A stretch of DNA of 64,000 nt, taken from the NCBI GenBank assembly GCA_029433415.1, contig JAQTIA010000003.1:248001-312000 (forward strand). The letters run 5' to 3'. The notes below the pieces were generated by a model. That model made no database searches. It was not told the DNA's origin and saw only the letters and a program-made list of their open reading frames with translations. Made by a program: the position numbers and the translations under genes. The first letter of the stretch is position 1, and the number at the start of each line of letters is the position of its first letter. Source of the DNA: Acetobacteraceae bacterium ESL0709 (GTDB lineage Bacteria > Pseudomonadota > Alphaproteobacteria > Acetobacterales > Acetobacteraceae). Of this stretch, positions 1-7,298 are shown in pieces.

Positions 1-321
1 ACAGGGAATTCCTAAAACACGCACTTCGCGAGGTTTAAGGCTTTCTGGAGGCGTTAGAAGTTATCAGTCTATTAATTAAAGCGATTATCACATGACGATC
101 TTCAACATTAAGATTTGGAATTTCGATAGGACTGCCCCCTTCTGATGTATAACTCAAAAATGAATTTTGTTAAATTCTCAGTCTCTTCAATAGACGGCTT
201 GTCGGTCTGTTCGATTATCTACAACAAAGGACCGATATACAGATTTTCACATCGGTTTAAACTGCCCAAATGAAGTATATGATACATAAATAATGGGTAA
301 GTAAAATTTCTTGCGACGAAT
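1..321. other. unresolved left edge, possible C-terminal gene fragment
   Basis: No complete gene is visible here. On the minus strand an open frame ends with a stop at about 35-37 and reads back to about 160, with a tail resembling ...IPNLNVEDRHVIIALIN. It has no convincing start and an upstream stop. It could be the end of a decayed phage or regulatory protein; I do not recognise it. The rest is AT-rich with no clear signal. Confidence 0.2.
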
Positions 322-555
322 TTGGGGGTAGTATTCGAAAAAACAAACTTAATTCTCATTAAAAACGATCCGGCGTTTAATATAGTGGATAGAGTTATTT
401 TAATGCCATTTTCCTATAATATTCATGACGTAGGAAAATTTGGTGAATATTACCAAAAATGCGAAATAACCTATATTGTTCGTAGGAATCCTGCATTGAC
501 GCTTGGGGCTTTATTGCTATCTCTGGATGTGCTGGACATAACAATCTATCTGTAA
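322..555 (+). CDS. hypothetical 77-aa ORF, doubtful
   Basis: An open frame with a TTG start and no recognisable domain. The predicted product is hydrophobic towards its end (LTLGALLLSLDVLDITIYL). There is no good ribosome binding site, and it sits among decayed mobile genes just before a hairpin terminator at 601-628. It may be a real small protein whose terminator follows, or a chance frame. Confidence 0.2.
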   Translation: MGVVFEKTNLILIKNDPAFNIVDRVILMPFSYNIHDVGKFGEYYQKCEITYIVRRNPALTLGALLLSLDVLDITIYL

Positions 556-600
556 TGCAGAGGCGAAGTCGGTTTTCCGTCATCGCTATAAACCTCAAGA

Positions 601-628
601 AGCCGCCTCTCACAGGGCGGCTTTTTTA
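601..628 (+). terminator. rho-independent terminator
   Basis: A perfect 7-bp stem, AGCCGCC / GGCGGCT, with an 8-nt loop is followed directly by a run of Ts. It would end transcription coming rightward from the unresolved region at 1-555. Confidence 0.75.
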
Positions 629-639
629 TTGGAACAATC

Positions 640-804
640 ATGACAACTTCCATCCTTTTAGACCGCACTGAGTGGGATTTGCTGCTTGATGTGGATCGCA
701 ATATCCACTTTGCACAGAGTCAGCGTTTTACAGGACGTAGCCAGTGTGATCGGGTTTATGACACGTCTCTAGGCACCTTCTATGCTATTGAGGTTCTGAC
801 ATGA
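640..804 (+). pseudogene. phage baseplate (Mu gp46-like) N-terminal fragment
   Basis: A 54-codon frame begins ATG and reads LLDRTEWDLLLDVDRNI, then RVYDTSLGTFY. This is the pattern seen at the N terminus of Mu gp46-type baseplate proteins, where 'WDL-LDA-GNIA' precedes 'WYDT-GVPY'. The rest of the domain (normally about 100 residues or more) is missing. The fragment fits the tail-fibre loci 8 kb away as scattered remains of a prophage tail module. The family assignment rests on short motifs only. Confidence 0.4.
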
Positions 805-1037
805 AACGGCGATGGACGTGCGGGTGGGTCTGCAAGTTTTTGGATTTTATCCTGCACTTAAAGGCAAGTGCGGCGGTTGGTTTCACCGTTATTGAAGGGC
901 GTCTTATTATCAAGCCACAGGCCAAGCCTCATTATACCTTTGAGGAACTTTTGGCCCAATGTCACGGCGATACTGATCTATATTCTGAAGAGCAGAGGTG
1001 GCTTGGTGCGCAGGCTATTGGTCGGGAAATATTCTGA
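801..1037 (+). pseudogene. MazE/ChpS-type antitoxin remnant
   Basis: The C-terminal half reads GFTVIEGRLIIKPQ followed by YTFEELLAQC and ends LGAQAIGREIF. This matches the C-terminal toxin-binding arm of ChpS/MazE antitoxins, in which 'RYSLDELLAQC' precedes a 'GDE(I/L)W' tail. The first 20 or so residues do not resemble the SpoVT/AbrB-type DNA-binding fold that normally opens these proteins, so the N terminus appears lost by frameshift or rearrangement. It overlaps the start of a toxin remnant in the usual antitoxin-then-toxin order. Confidence 0.55.
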
Positions 1038-1144
1038 CGGAAAGGGGCGATATTTACGTTGTTTCGCCCGATGCTGCTGCGGGCCATGGGCAACAGGGGA
1101 TCAGGCCTGTTATTGCGCCTGGTGTGATGATCGTCCCGCATTGA
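1034..1144 (+). pseudogene. MazF/PemK-type toxin N-terminal remnant
   Basis: In the frame after the antitoxin remnant the sequence reads ERGDIYVVSPDAAAGHGQQG and then IRPVI before a stop. 'RGDI-(V/L)-LDP--GHEQ-G-RPV' is the N-terminal signature of MazF/PemK/ChpB mRNA interferases. Only about 35 of the usual 110 or so codons remain, so no active toxin can be made. With the preceding antitoxin fragment this marks a dead toxin-antitoxin module. Confidence 0.55.
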
Positions 1145-1191
1145 TTCCGCCAATGGCACGCAGAATATAGTCTTGCCCTGCGGAGTGATCC

Positions 1192-1684
1192 GGCGTAAGC
1201 AAAGGGAACGGACCGAACAAGTCTTCGACCTCTTGTCCGATCCTGACCATCAACTGAGCAACTATCTAGGAAGACTCAGCCAATGACTGTTTATGTCTAT
1301 ATCATGGGGCTATTGGCCCCATCCAGTGCCGTGCGCACGCCAATTCCTTACGGAATCGGCGGGGCCTTTATGCGGCTTTTTCTCTTCAGGAAATATCGAA
1401 AACGGGTTGCTTTCGTGCCTCTGTAACGGTGAGTGATACGGCAAGAGGGAACGGACCGATAACAGCCTTGCCCTTCCTTGCCTTACAGAACCGTCCTTAC
1501 AGGCGGTAAGCACGTGTTTTCTTCCGGTTACACGACACAAAAACCGAAAGCGACGGATCAACCGGAACAGGGAAGATAAGCCTTCCCGAGGTCTTTCATG
1601 GCGTGCCTTTAAGAAGACGCCTGAAAGACCAGTCCTGTATGGCCTTATCGCCCTTCTTTTGGGGGTGCGATAAGGCCTTTTTTA
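1192..1684 (+). ncRNA. large structured RNA candidate, copy 1
   Basis: A roughly 490-nt noncoding stretch ends in a strong terminator at 1641-1684. A homologous copy lies on the minus strand at 43661-44200. Conserved blocks occur in the same order: GGAACGGACCGAACAAG (1205-1221), CTTGTCCGATCCTGA (1232-1246), CTCAGCCAATGACTG (1275-1289), a nearly invariant 41-nt block (1364-1404), a second GGAACGGACCGATAACAG (1448-1465) and GCGACGGATCAACC (1550-1563). The hairpin at 1304-1322 has a 7-bp stem that carries a G-C to A-T compensatory change in copy 2. The long hairpin at 1590-1630 (GGTCTTTCA / TGAAAGACC) is also matched in copy 2. No reading frame is conserved along the element. I do not recognise it as tmRNA, RNase P, 6S or SRP RNA. 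It ends about 80 nt before the CRISPR array. Confidence 0.6.
1641..1684 (+). terminator. rho-independent terminator of RNA copy 1
   Basis: GGCCTTATCG at 1641-1650 pairs with CGATAAGGCC at 1668-1677 and is followed by six Ts. The same 9-bp stem core exists at the 3' end of the second RNA copy, but without the T run. Confidence 0.8.
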
Positions 1685-1719
1685 TTGCCTATAATGTGAG
1701 CATATAATCGGTAGATTTC

Positions 1720-1748
1720 TTGACAGGATTTTTCCTATGGAATAACAA
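1720..1748 (+). promoter_or_regulatory. possible CRISPR leader promoter
   Basis: TTGACA at 1720-1725 stands 17 nt before a TAACAA element at 1743-1748 in an AT-rich stretch between the RNA terminator and the first repeat. Initiation would fall 5-10 nt before the first repeat. The -10 match is weak. Confidence 0.35.
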
Positions 1749-1763
1749 TCACTTCCAACAAGG

Positions 1764-1975
1764 GTGTTCCCCGCACGCGCGGGGATGAACCGAGGTTGAA
1801 ATAGCTCAAGAAATTCTCGAAATGGTGTTCCCCGCACGCGCGGGGATGAACCGAATCATAGGTGGCGTAATCTCAGATAGAGGTAGTGTTCCCCGCACGC
1901 GCGGGGATGAACCGTACATTGGTTGCAACAATTAGCGAACAAACGGGTGTTCCCCGCACGCGCGGGGATACTCCA
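1764..1975 (+). CRISPR. type I-E CRISPR array, 4 repeats and 3 spacers
   Basis: Three identical 29-nt repeats start at 1764, 1825 and 1886 and open with GTGTTCCCCGC, containing the palindrome CCCCGCACGCGCGGGG and ending ATGAACCG. A fourth at 1947-1975 keeps the first 23 nt and then diverges, as trailer-end repeats often do. All spacers are exactly 32 nt (1793-1824, 1854-1885, 1915-1946). Repeat sequence, length and spacer size are typical of subtype I-E. No cas gene lies in the window, so the array is short and either orphaned or served from elsewhere. The degenerate end indicates the leader is on the left. Confidence 0.95.
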
Positions 1976-1990
1976 AGTTCAACGGTTCCC

Positions 1991-2827
1991 CTAATCCTTG
2001 TGGATTGTGAACTCAATGGGGACGGTCAGGGTGATGATATCGCCTTTTATGTCATCAGGCGGGGGTGGCAGAGGCTGCGCTCTTTGCGGCAGGGACAGGG
2101 CCTCTTCATCCAGCATTTTATAGTCGGATCCCTGTGAAAGTGTGGCCGTAATCACATGTCCCTGACGATCCATTGAGAAACGCACTGTAGGGATGCCTTC
2201 CTGATGTCTGGACATGGCCTGCGCGGGGTAACGCTTGAATTTTTCCAGTTGGGCGAGCAGCGCACTCTGCCATGAGGAAATAGTACGAAATATGTCCGAG
2301 GAGGAAGAGGCCGAATGGGGAGAAGCCTGTTGTTGCGCAGGCGGGGCCTCTGAAGGGGCAGGGGATGTGGTTGTCTCGGCAGGAGGTTTGTTGTCTTTAG
2401 TCACTTCTTCCGTTTTCAGGAATGTCTTGCTCTTTCTGACGGGCTTCTGGATTTTGGCCGGTTTGGGCACTCTTACGGGGGGGTGAAGGGCAGGGGAAGG
2501 GGGTGCTGAAATTTTCGGCGGGTTTTCCAGTGCGGGGGTGGATAAGGCTTTTGTCTGTTGCGGGCCGGGAGGGTTTTCTGAGGGAGGGGCCGGTGTGTGT
2601 GTCGGCAATGGTGCCAACTCTACGGCAATGGCCGCAGGAGGGGGGGATGCCGGCAGAATTTCTGATTGCCTTGGCCAGTACGCCATTCCACAAAGCAGGA
2701 ATGTACTGCCGGCAAGCATGGTCAGGAAGGAACAGGCCCAGTGTCTTTTGGCTTCAAGCTGGAGGGTCTGGTTATAGCTGTCGAGTGCTCTGGTAAAAAG
2801 GATCACGTCAGTGCAGGAAGTGTTCAT
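1991..2827 (-). CDS. tonB: TonB energy-transducing protein
   Basis: TonB spans the periplasm and passes proton-motive energy from ExbB-ExbD to outer-membrane receptors. The 278-aa product has a cytoplasmic start, one membrane segment at about residues 27-48, a long Pro/Ala/Lys-rich spacer (about 58-185), and a C-terminal domain from about 205 with the usual 'RYPAQAMSRHQEG..VRFSMDRQGHV' and 'LPPPP' motifs. Its start overlaps the exbD stop in an ATGA junction, so it is the last gene of exbB-exbD-tonB. The stop codon lies only 15 nt from the degenerate CRISPR repeat. The neighbouring siderophore receptor is a natural partner. Confidence 0.9.
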   Translation of the reverse strand: MNTSCTDVILFTRALDSYNQTLQLEAKRHWACSFLTMLAGSTFLLCGMAYWPRQSEILPASPPPAAIAVELAPLPTHTPAPPSENPPGPQQTKALSTPALENPPKISAPPSPALHPPVRVPKPAKIQKPVRKSKTFLKTEEVTKDNKPPAETTTSPAPSEAPPAQQQASPHSASSSSDIFRTISSWQSALLAQLEKFKRYPAQAMSRHQEGIPTVRFSMDRQGHVITATLSQGSDYKMLDEEALSLPQRAQPLPPPPDDIKGDIITLTVPIEFTIHKD

Positions 2828-3288
2828 GGTGTTCCCGTTCCCATAACAGGAGAAAGCCCGGCTTGTTCCGGAACTTCCTCTCCCTGAAGTGTCACAAGGG
2901 CTACTTTGAGGTATCCTGCCTGTCGTAACTGGTTCATCACCTTCATAAGAGTTCCGTAATCAACTATTTTATCGGCACGGAGGAAAATGCGCTCATCCTT
3001 ATTGTCTTTTGTAGTGCTTTTCAGTGCTGTAATCAGGTTTGTGCCGGTAATGTCCTTGTCATTAAGAGACAATGTGTGATCGGCCTTTATGGTCAGGAAA
3101 ACGGGATGGTCAGGTGGTGGAGCGGGCTGTTCTGTCGAGGAGGGAAGGTCAACAGGTACATTGACAGTCGTCAATGGGGCGGTGACCATGAAAATAACCA
3201 GCAGAACCAGCATAACGTCTATAAAAGGCGTGACATTAATCTCGCCAATTTCCTGCGGAATTTCGTCAGCGTGACGAAGGCGTCTCAT
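2824..3288 (-). CDS. exbD: ExbD biopolymer transport protein
   Basis: ExbD is the peptidoglycan-binding partner of the inner-membrane ExbB-ExbD proton channel that powers TonB. The 154-aa sequence has the family opening 'EINVTPFIDVMLVLLVIFMV', where the Asp in the single membrane helix (about residues 20-42) carries protons, followed by a periplasmic domain. At 154 aa it is slightly longer than E. coli ExbD (141 aa). It lies 15 bp downstream of exbB and overlaps tonB by 4 bp. Confidence 0.93.
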   Translation of the reverse strand: MRRLRHADEIPQEIGEINVTPFIDVMLVLLVIFMVTAPLTTVNVPVDLPSSTEQPAPPPDHPVFLTIKADHTLSLNDKDITGTNLITALKSTTKDNKDERIFLRADKIVDYGTLMKVMNQLRQAGYLKVALVTLQGEEVPEQAGLSPVMGTGTP

Positions 3289-3303
3289 AGGGTATTCTCC
3301 CTT

Positions 3304-4047
3304 TTATTCGCCAGCAAGACGGGGTGCAAAACTGAAGGGCATGATTTTCCCTTCCGCCATTGTCGGCCTCTGCCGGCTCAGGTCGCGAGAGACAAGGCGC
3401 ATGATCTGGGTTGTCAGATCGGCAAGAAGAGCGCGGCAATAAGCCGTCTGGCGCAAGAGATAATTATAGATAATAACCGCCGGGATAGCGGCAATCAGAC
3501 CAAAGGCCGTGGCCAGAAGGGCTTCCGCAATGCCAGGTGCAACGACGGAAAGGCTCGTTGCCTTGCTGGCGGCAATACCGGTAAATGAGGTCATAATGCC
3601 CCAGACAGTGCCAAAAAGACCGATAAAGGGCGCTGTAGCACCAATAGTCGCCAATAGGGAAATGCCGCGCCCCAGCCGTCGTCCTTCCGCAGCTTCCAGT
3701 CTTTCAAGGTGGAGAGAGATACGTTCCTTGAGGCCTTCTCTGTCCTGAACAATATCATATGATTTTTCCTGCTCGTTACAGGCAGCCATAATCAGTATAT
3801 GGGCGGCATTATCGGCCTTGATTTTTTTGCGTCCATCTTCAAGGGAAGCGGCTTCTTCAAGAGTTTGCCCGGACTGGAGCAGTTTTTTTCGTGCTGTCCT
3901 GAGTTCGAGTGTTTTGGCGATGAAAACTGTCCAGCTCAGCAGGGATGCCAAAATCAGTAAAATCATGACAGAACGCACAAGAGGCCCTGCATTGAGGAAC
4001 ATGTCCCAGGGAGAGAATGCTGTCGTGACGTTATGAAAAGCGGGCAT
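3304..4047 (-). CDS. exbB: ExbB MotA/TolQ/ExbB proton channel
   Basis: ExbB forms the pentameric inner-membrane scaffold of the TonB motor. The 247-aa product has an N-terminal membrane segment (about 25-45), a cytoplasmic region, and the conserved 'LLATIGATAPFIGLFGTVWG' with the final two helices (about 135-215), matching the family in order and length. It is first in the exbB-exbD-tonB operon and divergent from piuC. The shared 160-bp spacer carries a Fur-like palindrome, so iron repression of both sides is likely. Confidence 0.93.
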   Translation of the reverse strand: MPAFHNVTTAFSPWDMFLNAGPLVRSVMILLILASLLSWTVFIAKTLELRTARKKLLQSGQTLEEAASLEDGRKKIKADNAAHILIMAACNEQEKSYDIVQDREGLKERISLHLERLEAAEGRRLGRGISLLATIGATAPFIGLFGTVWGIMTSFTGIAASKATSLSVVAPGIAEALLATAFGLIAAIPAVIIYNYLLRQTAYCRALLADLTTQIMRLVSRDLSRQRPTMAEGKIMPFSFAPRLAGE

Positions 4048-4147
4048 AAGGCGGCTGTCTCCAAAAAAGAGGACTTTTTCCTTGGCGCTGCAAAAAAGAG
4101 GCCAGGAGCTGTAAAACTCTATGGACTAAAGAAATGTTATATGCAAC

Positions 4148-4174
4148 TAAGAATCGTTCTTAATTGAGAATTGC
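4148..4174. promoter_or_regulatory. Fur-like box between exbB and piuC
   Basis: TAAGAATCGTTCTTA (4148-4162) is a 7-1-7 inverted repeat with one mismatch, the layout of Fur sites. It is followed by AATTGAGAATTGC. The same TTAATTGAGAAT string recurs upstream of the receptor at 5001. Position and company with iron-uptake genes support iron-responsive control. Confidence 0.6.
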
Positions 4175-4207
4175 TTCTTCAACAGCCCGAAAAATCAGGA
4201 AAGAACG

Positions 4208-4891
4208 ATGCTTGTATCGATTCGTAACATTCTTGCAGCAGATGAGGTTGCCTATTGCCGGCAGGAACTGGCCAAGAGTGCATGGGTTGACGGGAAAGTT
4301 ACGGCAGGGGAACAGTCTGCAAAAGCCAAGACGAATTTACAGATTCCGCAAAATTCAGAAATCAGTGAAAAACTTGGTTCCCTGATTTTGCACGCCCTGG
4401 CACGGAGCGAGACCTTTACAAGTGCTGCCTTGCCATTACGTGTTTTTCCACCTCTTTTTAATCGTTATGATGAAGGTATGAATTTTGGATTGCACGTGGA
4501 TAATTCCATAAGACCAGATCCGAAAACGGGTTTCAGAATTCGCACGGATGTCTCATCCACCTTGTTTCTCAGCGATAGTGATGAATATGAAGGCGGAGAG
4601 CTTGAGATTGAGGACACATATGGCAGTCATAAAGTCAAATTGAGTGCAGGCGATCTCGTGCTTTATCCCGCCAGTAGTCTGCACAGAGTGTGTCCGGTTA
4701 CCGGAGGCAGCCGTTGGGCCTCGTTTTTCTGGACCCAGTCAATGGTGAAGGATGATAATGCGCGGACTCTTCTCTATAAAATGGATCAATCCATCAGAAG
4801 TGTGCGCCAGAGAGTGCCAGATGATGATCATGCCGTCCTGACCTTGACGTCAGTCTATCACAATCTTATCCGTCACTGGGCCGAGTTATAA
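4208..4891 (+). CDS. piuC: PKHD-type Fe(II)/2-oxoglutarate hydroxylase (PiuC/YbiX)
   Basis: A 227-aa member of the PiuC/YbiX family, iron- and 2-oxoglutarate-dependent hydroxylases that sit with catecholate siderophore receptors; the substrate is not established. The metal triad is visible as H96-x-D98 (LHVDNS) and H159 (SLHRV), with R169 in 'GGSRW' placed to bind 2-oxoglutarate. The length equals the family norm. It starts ATG with 'GGAAAGAACG' upstream, lies downstream of the Fur-like box and is followed by its usual partner, a TonB-dependent receptor. Confidence 0.9.
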   Translation: MLVSIRNILAADEVAYCRQELAKSAWVDGKVTAGEQSAKAKTNLQIPQNSEISEKLGSLILHALARSETFTSAALPLRVFPPLFNRYDEGMNFGLHVDNSIRPDPKTGFRIRTDVSSTLFLSDSDEYEGGELEIEDTYGSHKVKLSAGDLVLYPASSLHRVCPVTGGSRWASFFWTQSMVKDDNARTLLYKMDQSIRSVRQRVPDDDHAVLTLTSVYHNLIRHWAEL

Positions 4892-4941
4892 CGATATATG
4901 TGGCTTTTTGGGGGAGACATACAGGCGTATCCGCAATTTTA

Positions 4942-4960
4942 ATTGAGAATGATACGCAAT
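4942..4960 (+). promoter_or_regulatory. Fur-like box upstream of receptor gene
   Basis: TTGAGAATGATACGCAA lies about 40 nt before the receptor start and resembles an imperfect 7-1-7 Fur site. It shares TTAATTGAGAAT with the exbB-piuC spacer. This suggests a second iron-regulated promoter inside the locus. Confidence 0.5.
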
Positions 4961-5000
4961 CACATAAATAAAAAATCATTGCCTTGAAGGAGTTGGGAAC

Positions 5001-7298
5001 ATGGAACAAGAAAACAGGCGTCTGTCTCGCTCGGTCTTTCGCCTTGGAGCGGGAGTCGTTCTGGGGATTTCAGCAGGTTATGGCCTTCAGGAGAACAGGG
5101 CTGAGGCCGAGGACATAAAGTCCGATCCTTCACCAACTGATAATGCACTGAATCTTCCCACATTGCATGTGCAGGGGACAGAAGAACGTGATGATGAGAT
5201 TCCCAATATTAATGACACGGTTATTGACATTGGCCGTATGCCGACAACGGTGCGGGAAACGCCTCAGGTTATCAATGTCGTGCCACAAGAGATCATCAAG
5301 GAACAGCGCCTTTATACGCTTGATCAGGCTCTGGCAAATGTGCCGGGCATTACGCTCTCGACAGGAGAAGGGCGTGGCGGGTTGAATGGTGACCAGTTCC
5401 GTATTCGCGGGCAACAGGCGCGCGGCGATGTCTATACCGATGGACTAAAAGATTTTGGCACTTATACGCGTGATATTTTTGACGTTGAAAATGTCGAGGT
5501 GATCAAGGGGCCGGCAGGAGAATATTTCGGCGCTGCCAATCTTGGCGGCCTTATCAATGAGACTTTGAAAAAAGCTCATGAAGGCACATCTTATAGTGCC
5601 GATCAGGCTTTTGGTAATGGCGATATGTATCGTGGTCAGGCTGATGTGAATTATCAGATCAATCGCGATATGGCCGTGCGCGTCAACGGAATGTATAATC
5701 GCAGTGGTGTTGTTGGCAGGGATTATATCTATGCCAATCGTTATGGTTCTGCTGTGGATTTTGGAGCAGGGCTGCATAGCAAGACGTCATGGCATCTTAA
5801 CTGGCGCTGGCTTCATACCGACAGTATGCCGGATTATGGCGTGGGCATGATCGGGCTGCCCAATGGTTCTTTCAAGCCAATCACCAATGCTGGCCTGAAA
5901 CGTGACACAAGCTACGCTCGCAGTGCAGACCGTGATAATTCCGACATTCATAGCCTGACATCGACGTTCAAATCAGAAATCAATGACTGGTTCACCGTCA
6001 GCAATAATACGCGCTTTACACGTTATGAGCGTAATTATGCCGCAACGACACCGGGTGCCTGTTCGACGCCAGCCTGCGTAAATAGTTTCGTCTCAGGAGG
6101 CAATCCTGCCTTGCCTTACAGTGCGGGAGGAGGGGCAGCCTATCTTTCAAAAGGATGGGGCGTTGAGAACGTCATGATGGGTGACGCCCGTTTCAGGACA
6201 TGGACGGTGAAACATGACCTTAAATTCGGTGTGGATGTCAATTATCAGGATGAGGATCGTTATGTCGGAAACTGGATTGGCCGCGTTAATAACCAGACCA
6301 TCCGCCACCCGTCCCATTCGGCTCAGGGGGCCTATCTGCAATTTCCCAAAGGCAATAAAGCAAATTCAGACCAGCGTGATGTGGGACTTTTTCTGTCAGA
6401 TCACATCAATCTGACGAAAAACCTGGCCCTGTTTGGCACAGTACGCTGGGATACGTTCAAATCAAGTTTTGCCGGTTACCAGTTAAGTCCGAAACTTGTT
6501 CCGCGTTCAGCGCAGACATCAGACCGCTGGAGTCCTTCAGGGAGTATTGTCTATACGCCATTCAAGGATTCGTCGTTCTATTTTACATTCTCGCGTTCCT
6601 ACAAACCCATCGGGACAGATGTTTCCTCGCAGGTTACAATTCTTCCAGCGGATACACCACAAAATGGCGCCGATTTCAGACCACAACGCAGCGATCTTTT
6701 TGAATTTGGCAACAAGACGGACTTCTTGAACAAGAGGTTGGGTCTTGGGGTCGCTTTCTTCCAGATCAATCAGAATAATTCCTATTATTATAATGAGAAT
6801 GGGGACGTCGTGGCGGGGTTCAGTGATTCTGGCGTCGGGTTACGTACAAGGGGCGTCGAGCTCAGCCTTACAGGTAAAATTACCCGAAACTGGGATATTT
6901 ACGGTGCCTATTCCTGGATGGATGGGAAAATCCGTAACAGTGCAGCCTATCGTGGCAATGAAGCGCCGGGCGTATCACATAACAACTTTTCGTTATGGAC
7001 CTCCTATGACCTGACCAAACGTCTTTTTAGCACGACCAAAAGCGGTCATCTTAAAATTGCAGGGGGAGCGCAATATGCCTCAGCCTATTGGTCTAATGGG
7101 GACTTCTCCAATAAGGCACGTATTCCCTACCAGTTCTCGCTTAACGGTATGATTTCCTGGGAAACGGAGCATTATCGTATTTCCTTAAATGCCAATAACC
7201 TGACGGATCACCTTAATTATGGTTCTTCCTTCGCGACAAGCCGCGCGGTACCGGGGCCGGGGCGTTCCTTTATTGGCAATGTAGGGCTTTCCTTCTGA
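5001..7298 (+). CDS. TonB-dependent siderophore receptor (Fiu/PiuA-like)
   Basis: A 765-aa outer-membrane receptor for ferric siderophores, probably catecholates. It has a signal peptide (about 1-36, ending near AEA-ED), a candidate TonB box around 'LPTLHVQG', a plug domain at about 75-190 with 'RMPTTVRETPQVINVVPQE' and 'FRIRGQ', and a 22-strand barrel ending 'FIGNVGLSF' with the C-terminal Phe needed for outer-membrane insertion. Preceded by piuC and a Fur-like box, followed by a Sel1 protein whose ATG overlaps its stop. The piuC-receptor-Sel1 grouping resembles the piu loci of pseudomonads. The substrate is inferred. Confidence 0.9.
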   Translation: MEQENRRLSRSVFRLGAGVVLGISAGYGLQENRAEAEDIKSDPSPTDNALNLPTLHVQGTEERDDEIPNINDTVIDIGRMPTTVRETPQVINVVPQEIIKEQRLYTLDQALANVPGITLSTGEGRGGLNGDQFRIRGQQARGDVYTDGLKDFGTYTRDIFDVENVEVIKGPAGEYFGAANLGGLINETLKKAHEGTSYSADQAFGNGDMYRGQADVNYQINRDMAVRVNGMYNRSGVVGRDYIYANRYGSAVDFGAGLHSKTSWHLNWRWLHTDSMPDYGVGMIGLPNGSFKPITNAGLKRDTSYARSADRDNSDIHSLTSTFKSEINDWFTVSNNTRFTRYERNYAATTPGACSTPACVNSFVSGGNPALPYSAGGGAAYLSKGWGVENVMMGDARFRTWTVKHDLKFGVDVNYQDEDRYVGNWIGRVNNQTIRHPSHSAQGAYLQFPKGNKANSDQRDVGLFLSDHINLTKNLALFGTVRWDTFKSSFAGYQLSPKLVPRSAQTSDRWSPSGSIVYTPFKDSSFYFTFSRSYKPIGTDVSSQVTILPADTPQNGADFRPQRSDLFEFGNKTDFLNKRLGLGVAFFQINQNNSYYYNENGDVVAGFSDSGVGLRTRGVELSLTGKITRNWDIYGAYSWMDGKIRNSAAYRGNEAPGVSHNNFSLWTSYDLTKRLFSTTKSGHLKIAGGAQYASAYWSNGDFSNKARIPYQFSLNGMISWETEHYRISLNANNLTDHLNYGSSFATSRAVPGPGRSFIGNVGLSF

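Noticed and set aside
1310-1561. 83-aa minus-strand ORF inside RNA copy 1 that shares 'IFPEEKKPHKG' with a 95-aa plus-strand ORF (43916-44203) in copy 2
   Set aside because: The similarity covers only the most conserved RNA block, frames diverge on both sides, substitutions are not biased to third positions, and nearby changes are compensatory in hairpins. I treat it as a by-product of RNA conservation, though a short conserved peptide cannot be fully excluded.
1192-1684. tmRNA, RNase P, 6S RNA or group I/II intron as identity of the structured RNA
   Set aside because: No tag-peptide frame or tRNA-like ends, no GAGGAAAGTC-type RNase P core, wrong length for 6S, and no intron domain V or P-Q-R-S elements.
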